From Planctomycetota bacterium (GTDB lineage Bacteria > Planctomycetota > UBA1135 > UBA2386), in assembly GCA_028281765.1 (NCBI GenBank), contig JANQJF010000091.1, positions 1-64,000 of the forward strand: 64,000 nucleotides of DNA, written 5' to 3'. Positions 26,808 to 35,789 of this stretch are shown here, in pieces. The position numbers and the translations under genes are program-made. The notes below the pieces were generated by a model, which made no database searches, was not told where the DNA came from, and worked only from the letters and a program-made list of their open reading frames with translations. Within the stretch, counting starts at the first letter, position 1; every line of letters begins with the position of its first letter.

Positions 26808-27740
26808 CTACGTGAAGCGCGCGTCCGGCGGCATCGGATGCCCGCGGACGAACTCGCCGGCCGTCATGTTGCGGCCGTTGTCGGGCTTGATCCGGATGAT
26901 CCGGTAGAGGTCCTTGCCCGTGCAGACGCGGATGCCCTCTTCGCCGGCCGAGAGCACGCCACCGGGCACGCCCATGCCGTAGAGGTCCTCTTCGACCTCG
27001 CCCTGCATGACGATGAATCGCTTCGCGCCGAGGCGCGTCTGCGCGCCCGGCTTCGGCGTCATTGCGCGGACGAGCCGGTCGATCTCGATCGCGGTCTTGT
27101 CCCACGAGATCACGCCGTCCGGCTTCTCGATCTTGGGCGCGCGGGTCGCCTTCGAGTGGTCCTGCGCCGTGTAGCTGTCCTTGCCGTCCTTGATCAGGCC
27201 GATCGCCTCGACGAGGGCTTCGCCGGAGAGTTCGGCCAGGCGGACGCGCAGCTCGCCCGAGGTCTCGCGGTCGCCGATCTCGGTGCTCTTCGAGAGCAGG
27301 ATGTCACCGGCATCGAGCTCGTCGTTGAGCTTGATGATCGTGACGCCCGTCTCGCTGTGACCGTCTCGGATCGCGGGCTCGATCGGTGCCGCACCGCGGT
27401 AGAGCGGTAGCAGCGACGCGTGCGCGTTGAGCATCCCCTTCGCCGGCAGGTTCAGCAGGTCGGGCTGCAGCATGAAGCCGTAGCTGACGACGATGCCGAC
27501 GTCCGGCTGGATGGCCTTCAGCTTTTCCACGAACTCCGGCGCGTGGACGTCCTCGGGCTGCTCGAACGGCAGCTCCAGTTCCTCGGCGGCGAGGCGGACT
27601 TCGGCCGGGTAGATCTTGCGACCGCGACCGCGCGGCGCGTCGGGCTTCGTAACGACGAGTTCTGGCGACAAACCCGCCTCTTTCAATGCCTTGAGAGAGG
27701 GGATGGCGTAGTCACCGCAGCCTAGGAAGACGATCTTCAC
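26808..27740 (-). CDS. fmt: Methionyl-tRNA formyltransferase
   Basis: 310 aa, the family's normal length. The N-terminal transferase domain has the signature LNAHASLLPLYRGAAPI (catalytic Asn and His) and the catalytic Asp in ELDAGDILL. The C-terminal OB-like domain starts near residue 210 (KIEKPDGVISWDK). It transfers formyl from 10-formyl-THF to initiator Met-tRNA. The start MKIVFLGCGDYA is the standard N-terminus. Peptide deformylase, often next to fmt, is not in this window. Confidence 0.95.
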   Translation of the reverse strand: MKIVFLGCGDYAIPSLKALKEAGLSPELVVTKPDAPRGRGRKIYPAEVRLAAEELELPFEQPEDVHAPEFVEKLKAIQPDVGIVVSYGFMLQPDLLNLPAKGMLNAHASLLPLYRGAAPIEPAIRDGHSETGVTIIKLNDELDAGDILLSKSTEIGDRETSGELRVRLAELSGEALVEAIGLIKDGKDSYTAQDHSKATRAPKIEKPDGVISWDKTAIEIDRLVRAMTPKPGAQTRLGAKRFIVMQGEVEEDLYGMGVPGGVLSAGEEGIRVCTGKDLYRIIRIKPDNGRNMTAGEFVRGHPMPPDARFT

Positions 27741-27954
27741 GGATCTCCGGGGAGGAAGGAGCCTGCCGAATGAGGAGGGGGTCGCAGGAAGGTAACGGGC
27801 CGGGGGTGCACCTGCAAATCAGGGTCGATCGGGTCCCGAAAACTCTTCGAGTCGGAGCCGCCCGGCCATTCGGGAACCCTCACTCCCACGGCCCGATCCT
27901 GGTCGATCGCCGATCCAGGACATCCGAGGTGCGCCGTCCTAAGGTCTTTCGCAG

Positions 27955-28770
27955 ATGACCTCCGACGCACCCATGCCGAATCCGTTCGACCTGCTGCCCG
28001 ATGACGGTTGGGTCGAGCCGACCCGTCGCGAGCTCGTGGTGTTCGGTGCGACCGCCGAGCTCTACTTCGTGCCACAGCGGAAGAACCGAGCGGGCGCGCC
28101 CAGCGAGCAGCGCCCCGCGTTTCGTCCCTCGGTCGCGGATCGGATCATCGCCAACGAGTCGCTCTGGGAGTCCGGCGACGCCGTGCTCACTCCGAACAAG
28201 TTCCCGTTCGGGCGACGCCACACGATCCTGTGGACGCGGCAGCGAGTCCGTGAGTCGACGGTCGAACTGCTGCGCGTCGGCTTCGAGCTCGTCGGCCAAC
28301 ACGGCGGCACACTGCTCGGCAATTCGATCGGGGCCGCCGCTTCGATCCAACGTGCGCACGTGCACCTCGTCGACGAGACACGCCCGTTCCTTGGCGAACT
28401 TCAGCACGAGCCGCACGACCTCGGTGACGTTCTGCCGGCCGACATCGGAGTCGACATCGTTCGTCTCGCGAACGTGCCGTTCGTGGCGATCGGGGTGCGC
28501 GGAGACTCGCCATCCCGGGCCCGCGCGACCGCGACGCTGATCGAGCTCCGGATGACGGCGACGTTCAATTTCATCGACGACGGCGCCATGACGTGGGTGT
28601 TCCCTCGCCGCATCGAGACGCCCGCGCCGGATTTCCCGTACGCCCTCGGCGCCGCCGAGCTCTGGGGCCGCTGGTGCTACGGCGACCGCGAGCCGTTCGA
28701 CGCGGCGACGAGCGAGGCGCTGGAGACCGCCCTCGAACGCGCTCTGGCACCCTGGCCGGCCCGATCTTGA
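27955..28770 (+). CDS. HIT/GalT-like nucleotidyl-binding protein
   Basis: 271 aa, soluble. The region NSIGAAASIQRAHVHLVDE gives an HxH near residue 140, matching the histidine-triad style active site of the HIT superfamily, most like the galactose-1-phosphate uridylyltransferase branch. An upstream segment (VLTPNKFPFGRRHTILWTR) resembles the P-N-K/R-F-P strand of these folds. Any nucleotidyl-transfer activity is unproven. The gene is divergent from fmt, sharing a 214-bp intergenic region. Confidence 0.65.
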   Translation: MTSDAPMPNPFDLLPDDGWVEPTRRELVVFGATAELYFVPQRKNRAGAPSEQRPAFRPSVADRIIANESLWESGDAVLTPNKFPFGRRHTILWTRQRVRESTVELLRVGFELVGQHGGTLLGNSIGAAASIQRAHVHLVDETRPFLGELQHEPHDLGDVLPADIGVDIVRLANVPFVAIGVRGDSPSRARATATLIELRMTATFNFIDDGAMTWVFPRRIETPAPDFPYALGAAELWGRWCYGDREPFDAATSEALETALERALAPWPARS

Positions 28771-28846
28771 TCGCCGCCGATTCTGGGGGAATCACTGCGT
28801 CCGAGCGCCGACCGCGAGCGAAACCGGGGGGTCAGAGGAGCGATCC

Positions 28847-29542
28847 ATGCTCATGAATGCCTTCCACAACACGTTTCGCGTCCTGCGCGCCACGGGCCTT
28901 GTCATCGGCATCCTGTCGCTCCAGGGCTGCGCACAGCTCATGTCCGACCTCATGCTCCCGGCCGGAGCGACGGCGGAGCTGAACCACTTCGACTACGTCG
29001 CACCCCAGGTCGGGATGAGCGCCCCGGGCTTTGCGCTCCTCGATCTCCAGGGCAAGGAAGTGCGCCTCGACGACCTCACCGCGGAGCGTCCGTTGGTCCT
29101 CGCGTTTGCGAGCTACACGTGCCCCGTGTTCCGCGAGCGCTTCGCGCTCCTTGACGAGCTCGCGACCGAGTTCGACGGCAAGGCGGACTTCGCGATCGTC
29201 TACACGGTCGAGTCTCACCCGGCCAACGCCATCTGTCCCTACACCGGCGAAGAGTGGGACACCGTGTTCAACAAGTGGGCCGGCATCCGTATCGAGCAGC
29301 ACAAGACGATCGGCGAGCGCCGCGCTGTCGCGTCGCGCATGGCGAAAGACATGGGCATCGAGCTACCGATTCTCGTCGACGACATGGACAACATGACGTG
29401 GCGAACGTTCGGGGCCGCCCCCGCCTCGGCGTTCCTGATCGACCGCGACAAGTCGGTGCGACTGCGACAAGTCTGGTTCGAACCGCGCGAGCTGCGCGAC
29501 GCGATCACCACGTTGGTCGCAGAAGGCGCCGAGTCGAAGTAG
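28847..29542 (+). CDS. Iodothyronine deiodinase-like thioredoxin-fold lipoprotein
   Basis: 231 aa. The N-terminal signal ends in a lipobox LSLQGC with lipidated Cys C28. The mature domain is thioredoxin-like: VLAFASYTCPVFRERFALLDELA followed by ADFAIVYTVESHPA is the arrangement seen in iodothyronine deiodinases, where Sec replaces the Cys. Here the active position is Cys C92. It is probably a membrane-anchored thiol reductase or peroxidase in the periplasm; bacterial homologs rarely have a known substrate. A good purine-rich ribosome-binding sequence precedes the ATG at 28847. The downstream gene is convergent and begins 3 bp away. Confidence 0.8.
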   Translation: MLMNAFHNTFRVLRATGLVIGILSLQGCAQLMSDLMLPAGATAELNHFDYVAPQVGMSAPGFALLDLQGKEVRLDDLTAERPLVLAFASYTCPVFRERFALLDELATEFDGKADFAIVYTVESHPANAICPYTGEEWDTVFNKWAGIRIEQHKTIGERRAVASRMAKDMGIELPILVDDMDNMTWRTFGAAPASAFLIDRDKSVRLRQVWFEPRELRDAITTLVAEGAESK

Positions 29543-29545
29543 CGG

Positions 29546-30994
29546 TCATCGTAGAAGCCCCGTCTCGATCAGCGCCATGAGCGTCTCCGTCACGTCGAGT
29601 TCGGAGATGCTCATCATGCCGGTGATCGACGCGCCCTCGATCTGGATCTCCACCTCGTCGACCGCCTCGAGCAGCGGGTCGAGCTTCTCGGTGCCCGGCT
29701 TCGAAGACACCAACTGATCGAACGTCCGCAGCAACGACTTCATCAGACCTCCGAGCGAGCGCGCTGCGTTCGCACTCGTGCACTCGACCGAGAACCGGAT
29801 CGGGTCCGCCTTGGACTGCGGAACCCAGATGCCGAGCCGCTTCGGGATCGCGATGTTCGCGATCGGTCCGAGGACCTCCTGGAACTTCTCGACGTTCGTG
29901 AGATACACGACGATCGGCGCGTCGTCGGCCTCGACCGCCGCCGCGACAGCCTTGGCGGCGCTTTCTCCCAAGGGTGTGTATTCGGATTCCACGGTCGCGT
30001 CCGCGCTGTTCGGCTGCATGACGAACGTGCCGCCGGCTGACTCGATCGTCAGCGTGCCATCCTCGAACGTCATCGACCCCGCGGGTTCCAGCTCACGCAA
30101 CCCCTCGTGCAGCTTCGCGGTCTGGAATGCGCCGTCGACGTGGATCTGACCGATCGGCTCCGGCTCCCGGCGCTGCGTCAGATCGAGCTTCACCGACACG
30201 AGCATCCGATCCAGCCGATGATTGCCGAGCGCGCGGGCCAGCTCGTAGGGGAACACACCCGGGCCGAGGGACATCTTCGTCGCGCCTGCCCACTGAGAGG
30301 ACGACACGGTGCCACCGGCCTTGCGGATCTCGTCCTTCGTGATCTCGAGGCCGATTCGACAACCCATCTCGAGCATGGGGCGTGCGCTCGGCATTCGGTA
30401 GTGATCGATCTTGACGACGATGTCGGTATCCTCGGCCATCTTCGCGAGGAGGCTCTCGATCGTCGGCAGCTGCTTGTTGACGGGAAGCGTGGCACCGCGC
30501 AGAGAAGCCGCGACCTCCCGCGCCGCGCGGGCAACGAGGGCATCGTCAATACCGCTTTCGATCGATCGTTCGAGCACGCCAATCGCCGGCTTGAAGCCCC
30601 GGTCTTGCGCCGTGCGCATCGCCATCAGCCGCAGCAGCGGCCGTTTCTCGTTCTCGATCATGCCGAGCAACGAAGCGTCGTCGGTCGCGAGCCCGAGCCG
30701 CTCGAGTATCGGTCCTCCGTTTGCGAGGGACGCGATGTCGCTCGCTCCGGGAAACGCGAGCGCCATCCACATCGTGATCCCGCCGTACATGAACGAATCC
30801 CTGCGTTCCATGTCCGAGATCTGCCGCCAGCCGGTGCCATCACCACGGAACGGGTCCGGGAAGATCTCGATGGCACCTTCGTCGGTGAGCCGATACTTCA
30901 GCTCCTTGTCCAGCGCGTCGAAGTCGGGGCCGTCTTGAGCCAACGCGGGGAAGGCGAGCACGCACAGCGCGAGAACGAACTTCATGCGCGCCAT
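29546..30994 (-). CDS. Secreted protein of unknown function
   Basis: 482 aa from the ATG at 30994 (or 479 from 30985). The signal peptide is MARMKFVLALCVLAFPALA-QD. The mature protein alternates helices and strands without a recognised domain. Two features stand out: ETLMALIETGLLR at the end, and a beta-rich middle (LDRMLVSVKLDLTQRREPEPIGQIHVDG, SMTFEDGTLTIESAGGTFVMQ). It is likely periplasmic. The ligase and metallopeptidase genes lie upstream on the same strand, 53 bp away. Confidence 0.7.
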   Translation of the reverse strand: MARMKFVLALCVLAFPALAQDGPDFDALDKELKYRLTDEGAIEIFPDPFRGDGTGWRQISDMERRDSFMYGGITMWMALAFPGASDIASLANGGPILERLGLATDDASLLGMIENEKRPLLRLMAMRTAQDRGFKPAIGVLERSIESGIDDALVARAAREVAASLRGATLPVNKQLPTIESLLAKMAEDTDIVVKIDHYRMPSARPMLEMGCRIGLEITKDEIRKAGGTVSSSQWAGATKMSLGPGVFPYELARALGNHRLDRMLVSVKLDLTQRREPEPIGQIHVDGAFQTAKLHEGLRELEPAGSMTFEDGTLTIESAGGTFVMQPNSADATVESEYTPLGESAAKAVAAAVEADDAPIVVYLTNVEKFQEVLGPIANIAIPKRLGIWVPQSKADPIRFSVECTSANAARSLGGLMKSLLRTFDQLVSSKPGTEKLDPLLEAVDEVEIQIEGASITGMMSISELDVTETLMALIETGLLR

Positions 30995-31047
30995 ACTACG
31001 CCGGTCGATTCGATTCTCGCCGGGTCGATCTTCCTCGACGGCCGACG

Positions 31048-32073
31048 TCAGGCTTTCCAGGCCGGCTCGTAGCTGCCACCGAGAGTCAGCACGCGTTGGA
31101 CGAGTTCGGGATACTTCAGGCCGACACGCTCGGCGGACTCCGCGAAGTCCTCGCCGAAACAGAGATCCGGGTTGGGGTTGGCCTCGAGCACCCAGATCTC
31201 GCCTTCGGCGTCGAGCCGGAGATCGATGCGCGCATAGCCCGACAGGTCGAGCGCTTTGTAGATCCGCTTCGCGACGCGCGCGATCTGCTTGGACTGCGTC
31301 TCCGTGATCTCCGCGGGGCCGGTGCGGAGCCCGACCTTCTTCTGGTACTCGCGGTTCCACTTCACCTTCGACGTCGCGATCGCCGGCGCGCCCTCGGGTA
31401 GCGAGTCGAAGAACATCTCCCACACCGGGAACGTCGTGAGCCGCTCGTTGCCGATGACGCCGATCGTGAGCTCCCGGCCCTCGATGTACTCCTCGGCGAT
31501 TGCGGCCGTGCCGACGTTGCGATGGATGAAGTCGACGCGTTCGCGCAGCTGGTCGAGGTCGCGAACGATCGACGCTTGCGCGATACCTGTCGACGAGTGC
31601 TCGCTCGTCGACTTGACGAACAGCGGGAATCGAACGCGCTTCGGCAGCGATCGCACCTTGCGGCTGCGGGGGAAGTTCGCGAACCGCGGGACGCGGATGC
31701 GGTGGTAGGTGAGCACCTTCTTCGACAGTGCCTTGTCCCCCGCCAGCAGCAGCCCCCGCGGGTTGCACCCCGTATACGCCATCTTCACCAGCTCGAGCCA
31801 GCTGACGATCGCCGAGTCGTAGACCCCGGCATCGTGGAAGTGGAGCAGGAGATTGAACGCGATGTGCGGCTCGTGTTCGCGCATCGACTCGCGGATCGGC
31901 CGCAGCTCGTCACCGACGCCGACTTGCACGACGTCGTGGCCGAGCGCGTTCAGCGCGGCGAGCACGTCGTACTCCATCTTCCACTTGTCGATCTCGGAGT
32001 CGGCAACGCCCTCGATCGATGGCGGTGGCACGAGTTCTTCGTGCATCAACACCATCACGCGGCGTTTCTTCAT
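31048..32073 (-). CDS. ATP-grasp ligase (D-Ala-D-Ala ligase-like)
   Basis: 341 aa. ATP-grasp features: FPLFVKSTSEHSSTGIAQ (phosphate-binding loop), AIAEEYIEGRELTIGVIGN (nucleotide-binding), and a C-terminal metal site, IWVLEANPNPDLCFGEDF. The overall order matches D-alanine-D-alanine ligase, but the N-terminal substrate domain differs (FNLLLHFHDAGVYDS). It probably joins a carboxylate to an amine with ATP hydrolysis. The gene follows a HExxH metallopeptidase gene by 66 bp on the same strand, so the pair may act together. Confidence 0.82.
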   Translation of the reverse strand: MKKRRVMVLMHEELVPPPSIEGVADSEIDKWKMEYDVLAALNALGHDVVQVGVGDELRPIRESMREHEPHIAFNLLLHFHDAGVYDSAIVSWLELVKMAYTGCNPRGLLLAGDKALSKKVLTYHRIRVPRFANFPRSRKVRSLPKRVRFPLFVKSTSEHSSTGIAQASIVRDLDQLRERVDFIHRNVGTAAIAEEYIEGRELTIGVIGNERLTTFPVWEMFFDSLPEGAPAIATSKVKWNREYQKKVGLRTGPAEITETQSKQIARVAKRIYKALDLSGYARIDLRLDAEGEIWVLEANPNPDLCFGEDFAESAERVGLKYPELVQRVLTLGGSYEPAWKA

Positions 32074-32139
32074 CTAGCGAGAACTCTACCGAAAGACCCC
32101 GTTTCGAACCCAAGGGATTCGAGCGAGAACCCGACTCGA

Positions 32140-33186
32140 CTAACGGTGGTAGCGCGGATGTCCGCCGTACAAGAACTGCATCGTCAGTGACGTCAGCAGG
32201 ATCCCGGCATCGAGCAGCGTGTCCTGCTCGGAGTTGCGCATTTCCAGTCGCAGCGTTCGGCCGCGCCGCGCCATTTCGACGATCACGTGGTCGACGATGT
32301 AGGCGCTCTGGCCCGTGGTCGACGACACGTGTCGGACCAGTCGGCGTCGGTGCCGTCGGAAGAACGAGACCGCGGTCGTCCTGCGATGACCGTTCTCGCG
32401 GACGCGAAACAGCCGCAGGAGCTGTCCGTCGAACGCCGGTGTCGATTCGTCTTCGTAGTGCTGACGCTTGCGCTCGTAGTAATCGCGCAGCGTCATCTTC
32501 ACTTCCCGCAACGGCTCGTCCTTCGCGCGCGTCCGCACGGACATCGGCTTGTTGCGGATCTCCTGCATCAACTCGTCGACGAACTCGAGCTTGCGCAGCG
32601 CCGGCCAACCTTCGTAGCGCCTGCGCCAGCGATTGCCCGGCTGCACCCACACCGCGAACGTCTCGGCCCAGTCTTCGGCCGGGTGACTCTGTGAGTACCA
32701 GAACGGCAGGTTCTGCACGTACTCGCGGCTCGTCGGATCGGGTGTGTACGAAGACTCGTATTTCTCCGAGAACCGACCGAACACCTCGCGCCACTTCTTC
32801 TTCCAGTGCAAGCGGTACGCGTTGTCGAGCGCGTGGCCGGCCTCGTGTCGCATGATCCGCATGCACCAGTCCTGCGTGCCGCCTTCGACCTCGCGCATGA
32901 TCTTGTGCTCGAGGCGCTGGAGTCGCGGATGCGCGAGATAGAACGGGATCGCGAATCCCGTCGCGCGGTCGGGCGTGAACCAGTCGGTCGACAGCCACAC
33001 GTACGGGCGAAAGCGCAGACCGCGGCGCTTCAGCTCGTCATGCAAGCGCGCGAGTCGCGTCTCCAGGGACGTGCCTTCGATCGACAGATCGAGGTCACAC
33101 AACCGGAGATCGAGCAGATCTTCGTCCGCCAGTCGCGCCCACCCGCTGCGGGAACGGGTCCGCGATGCACTGCGCCGCGCAGCCAT
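32140..33186 (-). CDS. Putative zinc metallopeptidase (HExxH)
   Basis: 348 aa, without a signal peptide; the first 15 residues are Arg/Ser-rich. The zinc motif is HEAGHALD with H114, E115 and H118, and downstream acidic ligands are likely E171 or E175 in AEDWAETFAVW. The surrounding sequence (MRIMRHEAGH, KWREVFGRFSEKYESSY) suggests a gluzincin-like fold. The C-terminal 100 residues are basic and may bind nucleic acid or a partner. It is upstream of, and probably co-transcribed with, the ATP-grasp ligase. Such pairs are seen in other genomes, but their role is not known. Confidence 0.75.
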   Translation of the reverse strand: MAARRSASRTRSRSGWARLADEDLLDLRLCDLDLSIEGTSLETRLARLHDELKRRGLRFRPYVWLSTDWFTPDRATGFAIPFYLAHPRLQRLEHKIMREVEGGTQDWCMRIMRHEAGHALDNAYRLHWKKKWREVFGRFSEKYESSYTPDPTSREYVQNLPFWYSQSHPAEDWAETFAVWVQPGNRWRRRYEGWPALRKLEFVDELMQEIRNKPMSVRTRAKDEPLREVKMTLRDYYERKRQHYEDESTPAFDGQLLRLFRVRENGHRRTTAVSFFRRHRRRLVRHVSSTTGQSAYIVDHVIVEMARRGRTLRLEMRNSEQDTLLDAGILLTSLTMQFLYGGHPRYHR

Positions 33187-33260
33187 GACGCAACTTTAGG
33201 AAGGGTCGCCAATCCGGGCCAGATCCAACACGGGGCCCTTCGACCGGGTATCTTTCTGCT

Positions 33261-34496
33261 ATGGGAAAAGTCTCGCACCGAATCGTTGCTGCGTTGCTCG
33301 CGACGTCACTCCCCGCGCAAGCGGTCTGGATCGTCGATGACGATCCCGGTCCGGACGTCGACTTCGCCGCCGTGCAGGCCGCGGTCGACGCGGCGGCTGC
33401 CGGCGACACGATCCTCGTGCGCAGCGGCGAATACCCGTCGTTCTTCGCGTCGAAGCCGCTCCGGATCGTCGCCGACCGCGACGCGACGGTCCGCATCGAC
33501 GCTCCGGTAACCGTGAGCAACATCGACGCCGGCCAGAGCTTCGTTCTGCAGGGCTTCCTCGTGCAGCAGAACGACTCGCTGCCGATGACGCACGAGATCT
33601 TCGTCTTCACCTGCAGCGGCGCGGTGCGGATCGAGGACTGCGTGTTCGACCCCGGCCCGATCGGCGCGGTCACCAACCTGGACACGGTCCTCGTGTTGGA
33701 TTGCGCCGCGATCATCCTCGATCGGGTCGAAGCCGACGGACAGTACGCCGCGGGCTTCGGAGTCGCAGGCGGGAACGCGATCGCCGTCGACAACTCGGTG
33801 CTCCACCTGTTCGACTGTCGGATCGACGGCGGTCGCGGGTCTCCCGCCGCGTTCTCGGGAGGCACCCCACCCTTCCCCGGTGGCGCCGCACTCCAAATCC
33901 TCGACTCCACCGTATTCGCCCACGGCACGACCGCGACCGGCGGTATCGGAGGTGGCGGTGCGATGCAGTTCGGTTGCGTCGATGGAGCTCCCGGCGGCCC
34001 GAGCGCGCGTCTGCTCGGCTCGTCCTCGACCCTTCAGCACCTCGATTCGACCTGGACGGGCGGACCCGGCGGGTCATCGTCGCCGCCCTGCGCCAGCGGC
34101 GCCATCGGATCGGTGTTCGAGCAGTTCAGCGGTACGATCACCTCGAGCAACGGATCCGCATATCGGATGTCGACGGATCGCGTCGCACGCGAGGGACAGT
34201 CCATGAACTTCGTCTTTTCCGGACCTCCGGGAAACTCCGTCACCCTCGCCTTGGCGGCGGCGCCCACGGCGCTCTTCGTGCCGGTGATCGAGAGCACACT
34301 CGCTCTCGACCCCGTGAGCTTCACCGCGATCCCACTCGGGTTGTTGGACGCCACCGGCACACTGGTCGTCCCGACGGTCCTCTCCCCGCTCGCTCCGGGT
34401 ACGACGGTCCTGACGCTGCACACGCAGGTGTTCGGCCTCGGCGTCATGGGCGTGCACGCCGGATCGGGTCAGACCCTCACGCTGCTCGAACCGTAG
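33261..34496 (+). CDS. Secreted right-handed beta-helix-like protein
   Basis: 411 aa. A signal peptide (HRIVAALLATSLPAQA) precedes a segment with the spacing of parallel beta-helix proteins: VWIVDDDPGPDVDFAAVQAAVDAAAAGDTILVRSGEY is the common start of such domains, followed by short turns (LRIVADRDATVRID, VRIEDCVFDPGP). The C-terminal 100 residues form a different beta-rich module (VPTVLSPLAPGTTVLTLHTQVF). It is probably a cell-surface protein, possibly carbohydrate-binding; no catalytic residues are clear. Confidence 0.72.
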   Translation: MGKVSHRIVAALLATSLPAQAVWIVDDDPGPDVDFAAVQAAVDAAAAGDTILVRSGEYPSFFASKPLRIVADRDATVRIDAPVTVSNIDAGQSFVLQGFLVQQNDSLPMTHEIFVFTCSGAVRIEDCVFDPGPIGAVTNLDTVLVLDCAAIILDRVEADGQYAAGFGVAGGNAIAVDNSVLHLFDCRIDGGRGSPAAFSGGTPPFPGGAALQILDSTVFAHGTTATGGIGGGGAMQFGCVDGAPGGPSARLLGSSSTLQHLDSTWTGGPGGSSSPPCASGAIGSVFEQFSGTITSSNGSAYRMSTDRVAREGQSMNFVFSGPPGNSVTLALAAAPTALFVPVIESTLALDPVSFTAIPLGLLDATGTLVVPTVLSPLAPGTTVLTLHTQVFGLGVMGVHAGSGQTLTLLEP

Positions 34497-34513
34497 TCTG
34501 GTCCGGGATTCGC

Positions 34514-35206
34514 CTAGAACGCGACGTCGACCGCCTCACACAGATACTTCATGAACCCCTTGGCCGCCTTGAACGAGGCGGTCACGGTCTTCGCGAACTC
34601 CGGCGTCTCGATCAGCTTGGCGTCGAACTCCGTGACGGCGATGAAGTCCTTGCGCTTGAGGTCGTCGATCATCGGGTGCTCGGCGTCGAAACCACGCGGC
34701 GGACGTTTCAGCGAGTCGCCCTGCAGCTCGAAGCGACTCGTGAACGCCTTGGCGTCCCGGACGCGCTTCCACCCCTTGGGATCCTCGGCGATCCGTTCGC
34801 GAATGGCCTGGAGGGGCTTCGAGTCCGGATGCCACATCCCGGCGCCCAGGAAGCAGCCCTTCGGCTCGATGTGCACGTAGAGCCCCGGCGCGTGGACGTC
34901 CTTGCCGTCCTCGTGACGGAACTGGATGCCGATGTTGGTCTTGTAGGGCGTCTTGTCCTTCGAAAACCGCGTATCGCGGTAGACGCGCATCAGCGACCCG
35001 CCGACTCGCTTCGGGATCGCCTCGAAGTGCCCGGAGAAGGCGTGGACCGGCTTCTCCATGGTCTCGACGAACGCGAGCGCGGGCTGGAGGACGTCGGATT
35101 CGTACTTCGGCTTGTTCTTCGTGAACCAAGCCTTGTTGTTGTTCTTGGCGAGCTGGCGAAGGAACTTCAGCGTGGCCGGCGGGAAGCCGGAGAACGTGGT
35201 CGGCAT
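34514..35206 (-). CDS. DUF2461-family protein
   Basis: 230 aa, typical length for the family. It opens with FSGFPPATLKFLRQLAKNNNKAWF and has VYRDTRFSKDKTPYKTNIG and YVHIEPKGCFLGAGMWHPD, all features of DUF2461. The function of this family is unknown. The ATG at 35206 starts exactly at the conserved N-terminus. It lies downstream of the Lys/Ala-rich DUF2934 gene on the same strand. Confidence 0.88.
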   Translation of the reverse strand: MPTTFSGFPPATLKFLRQLAKNNNKAWFTKNKPKYESDVLQPALAFVETMEKPVHAFSGHFEAIPKRVGGSLMRVYRDTRFSKDKTPYKTNIGIQFRHEDGKDVHAPGLYVHIEPKGCFLGAGMWHPDSKPLQAIRERIAEDPKGWKRVRDAKAFTSRFELQGDSLKRPPRGFDAEHPMIDDLKRKDFIAVTEFDAKLIETPEFAKTVTASFKAAKGFMKYLCEAVDVAF

Positions 35207-35292
35207 CACGGGTCCTCGGGGGGAAACGGTTCGTGGTGCCACGGTACTCGCGCGGTGGAACCACTGTCCCACCGGCACGAAGGTTCCTTCGA

Positions 35293-35709
35293 TCAGCTCG
35301 CTGGCGTGCGGCCTTCGTCGGCCAGCTGCGCGTCGATCTGCGCCTCGGCTTCGAGCCAGAACGCGTGCGGATCGCCGTGGAAGCCGTTGCGCTCCGCCAC
35401 GAAGTAGGCGGCAGTCTCGATCATCGAGAGGCGTTCTTCGGCGGTCGCGGGGTTGACGACCGGCGTTGCGGTCTCGACGACGGTCTCGGTCTTCTTCACG
35501 GCCGGCTCGGCCTTCTTGCTCGCGGCCTTCGTCGTCGGCGCGCGCTTCGTAGTCTTCTTGGCGGCAGGCGCCTTGGCGGCGGCCTTCTTCGTCGTGGCCT
35601 TCTTGGCGCTCGCGGTCGCCGACTTCGCGGTCGTCGTCCCAGTCTTCACGGGCGCGGTCTTCACGGCCGCCTTCTTCGCGGCCTTCTTCGTGGTCTTCTT
35701 GGCTGCCAT
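35293..35709 (-). CDS. Lys/Ala-rich (histone H1-like) tail fused to DUF2934
   Basis: 138 aa. Residues 1-85 are Lys/Ala/Thr/Pro repeats (AAKKTTKKAAKKAAVKTA) like bacterial histone H1-like tails. Residues about 95-130 form DUF2934 (RLSMIETAAYFVAERNGFHGDPHAFWLEAEAQID), a short domain of unknown role that often ends proteins in Planctomycetota and Proteobacteria. It probably binds DNA by charge, perhaps as a nucleoid or stress protein. Low sequence complexity makes the N-terminal part hard to align. Confidence 0.75.
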   Translation of the reverse strand: MAAKKTTKKAAKKAAVKTAPVKTGTTTAKSATASAKKATTKKAAAKAPAAKKTTKRAPTTKAASKKAEPAVKKTETVVETATPVVNPATAEERLSMIETAAYFVAERNGFHGDPHAFWLEAEAQIDAQLADEGRTPAS

Positions 35710-35789
35710 CGTCGGTCCTTCCTTGTGCGGCTCGAGGTGTGGGAAACCCGCAGGACGCTGATGCCCCGAGCGAATTTCGACCGATCGAA

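Noticed and set aside
28847-29542. Possible selenoprotein
   Set aside because: The active position is encoded by a Cys codon (C92) and no in-frame TGA occurs.
35293-35709. Eukaryotic histone H1
   Set aside because: Only the Lys/Ala-rich composition is similar; such tails are common in bacteria and the protein ends in DUF2934.
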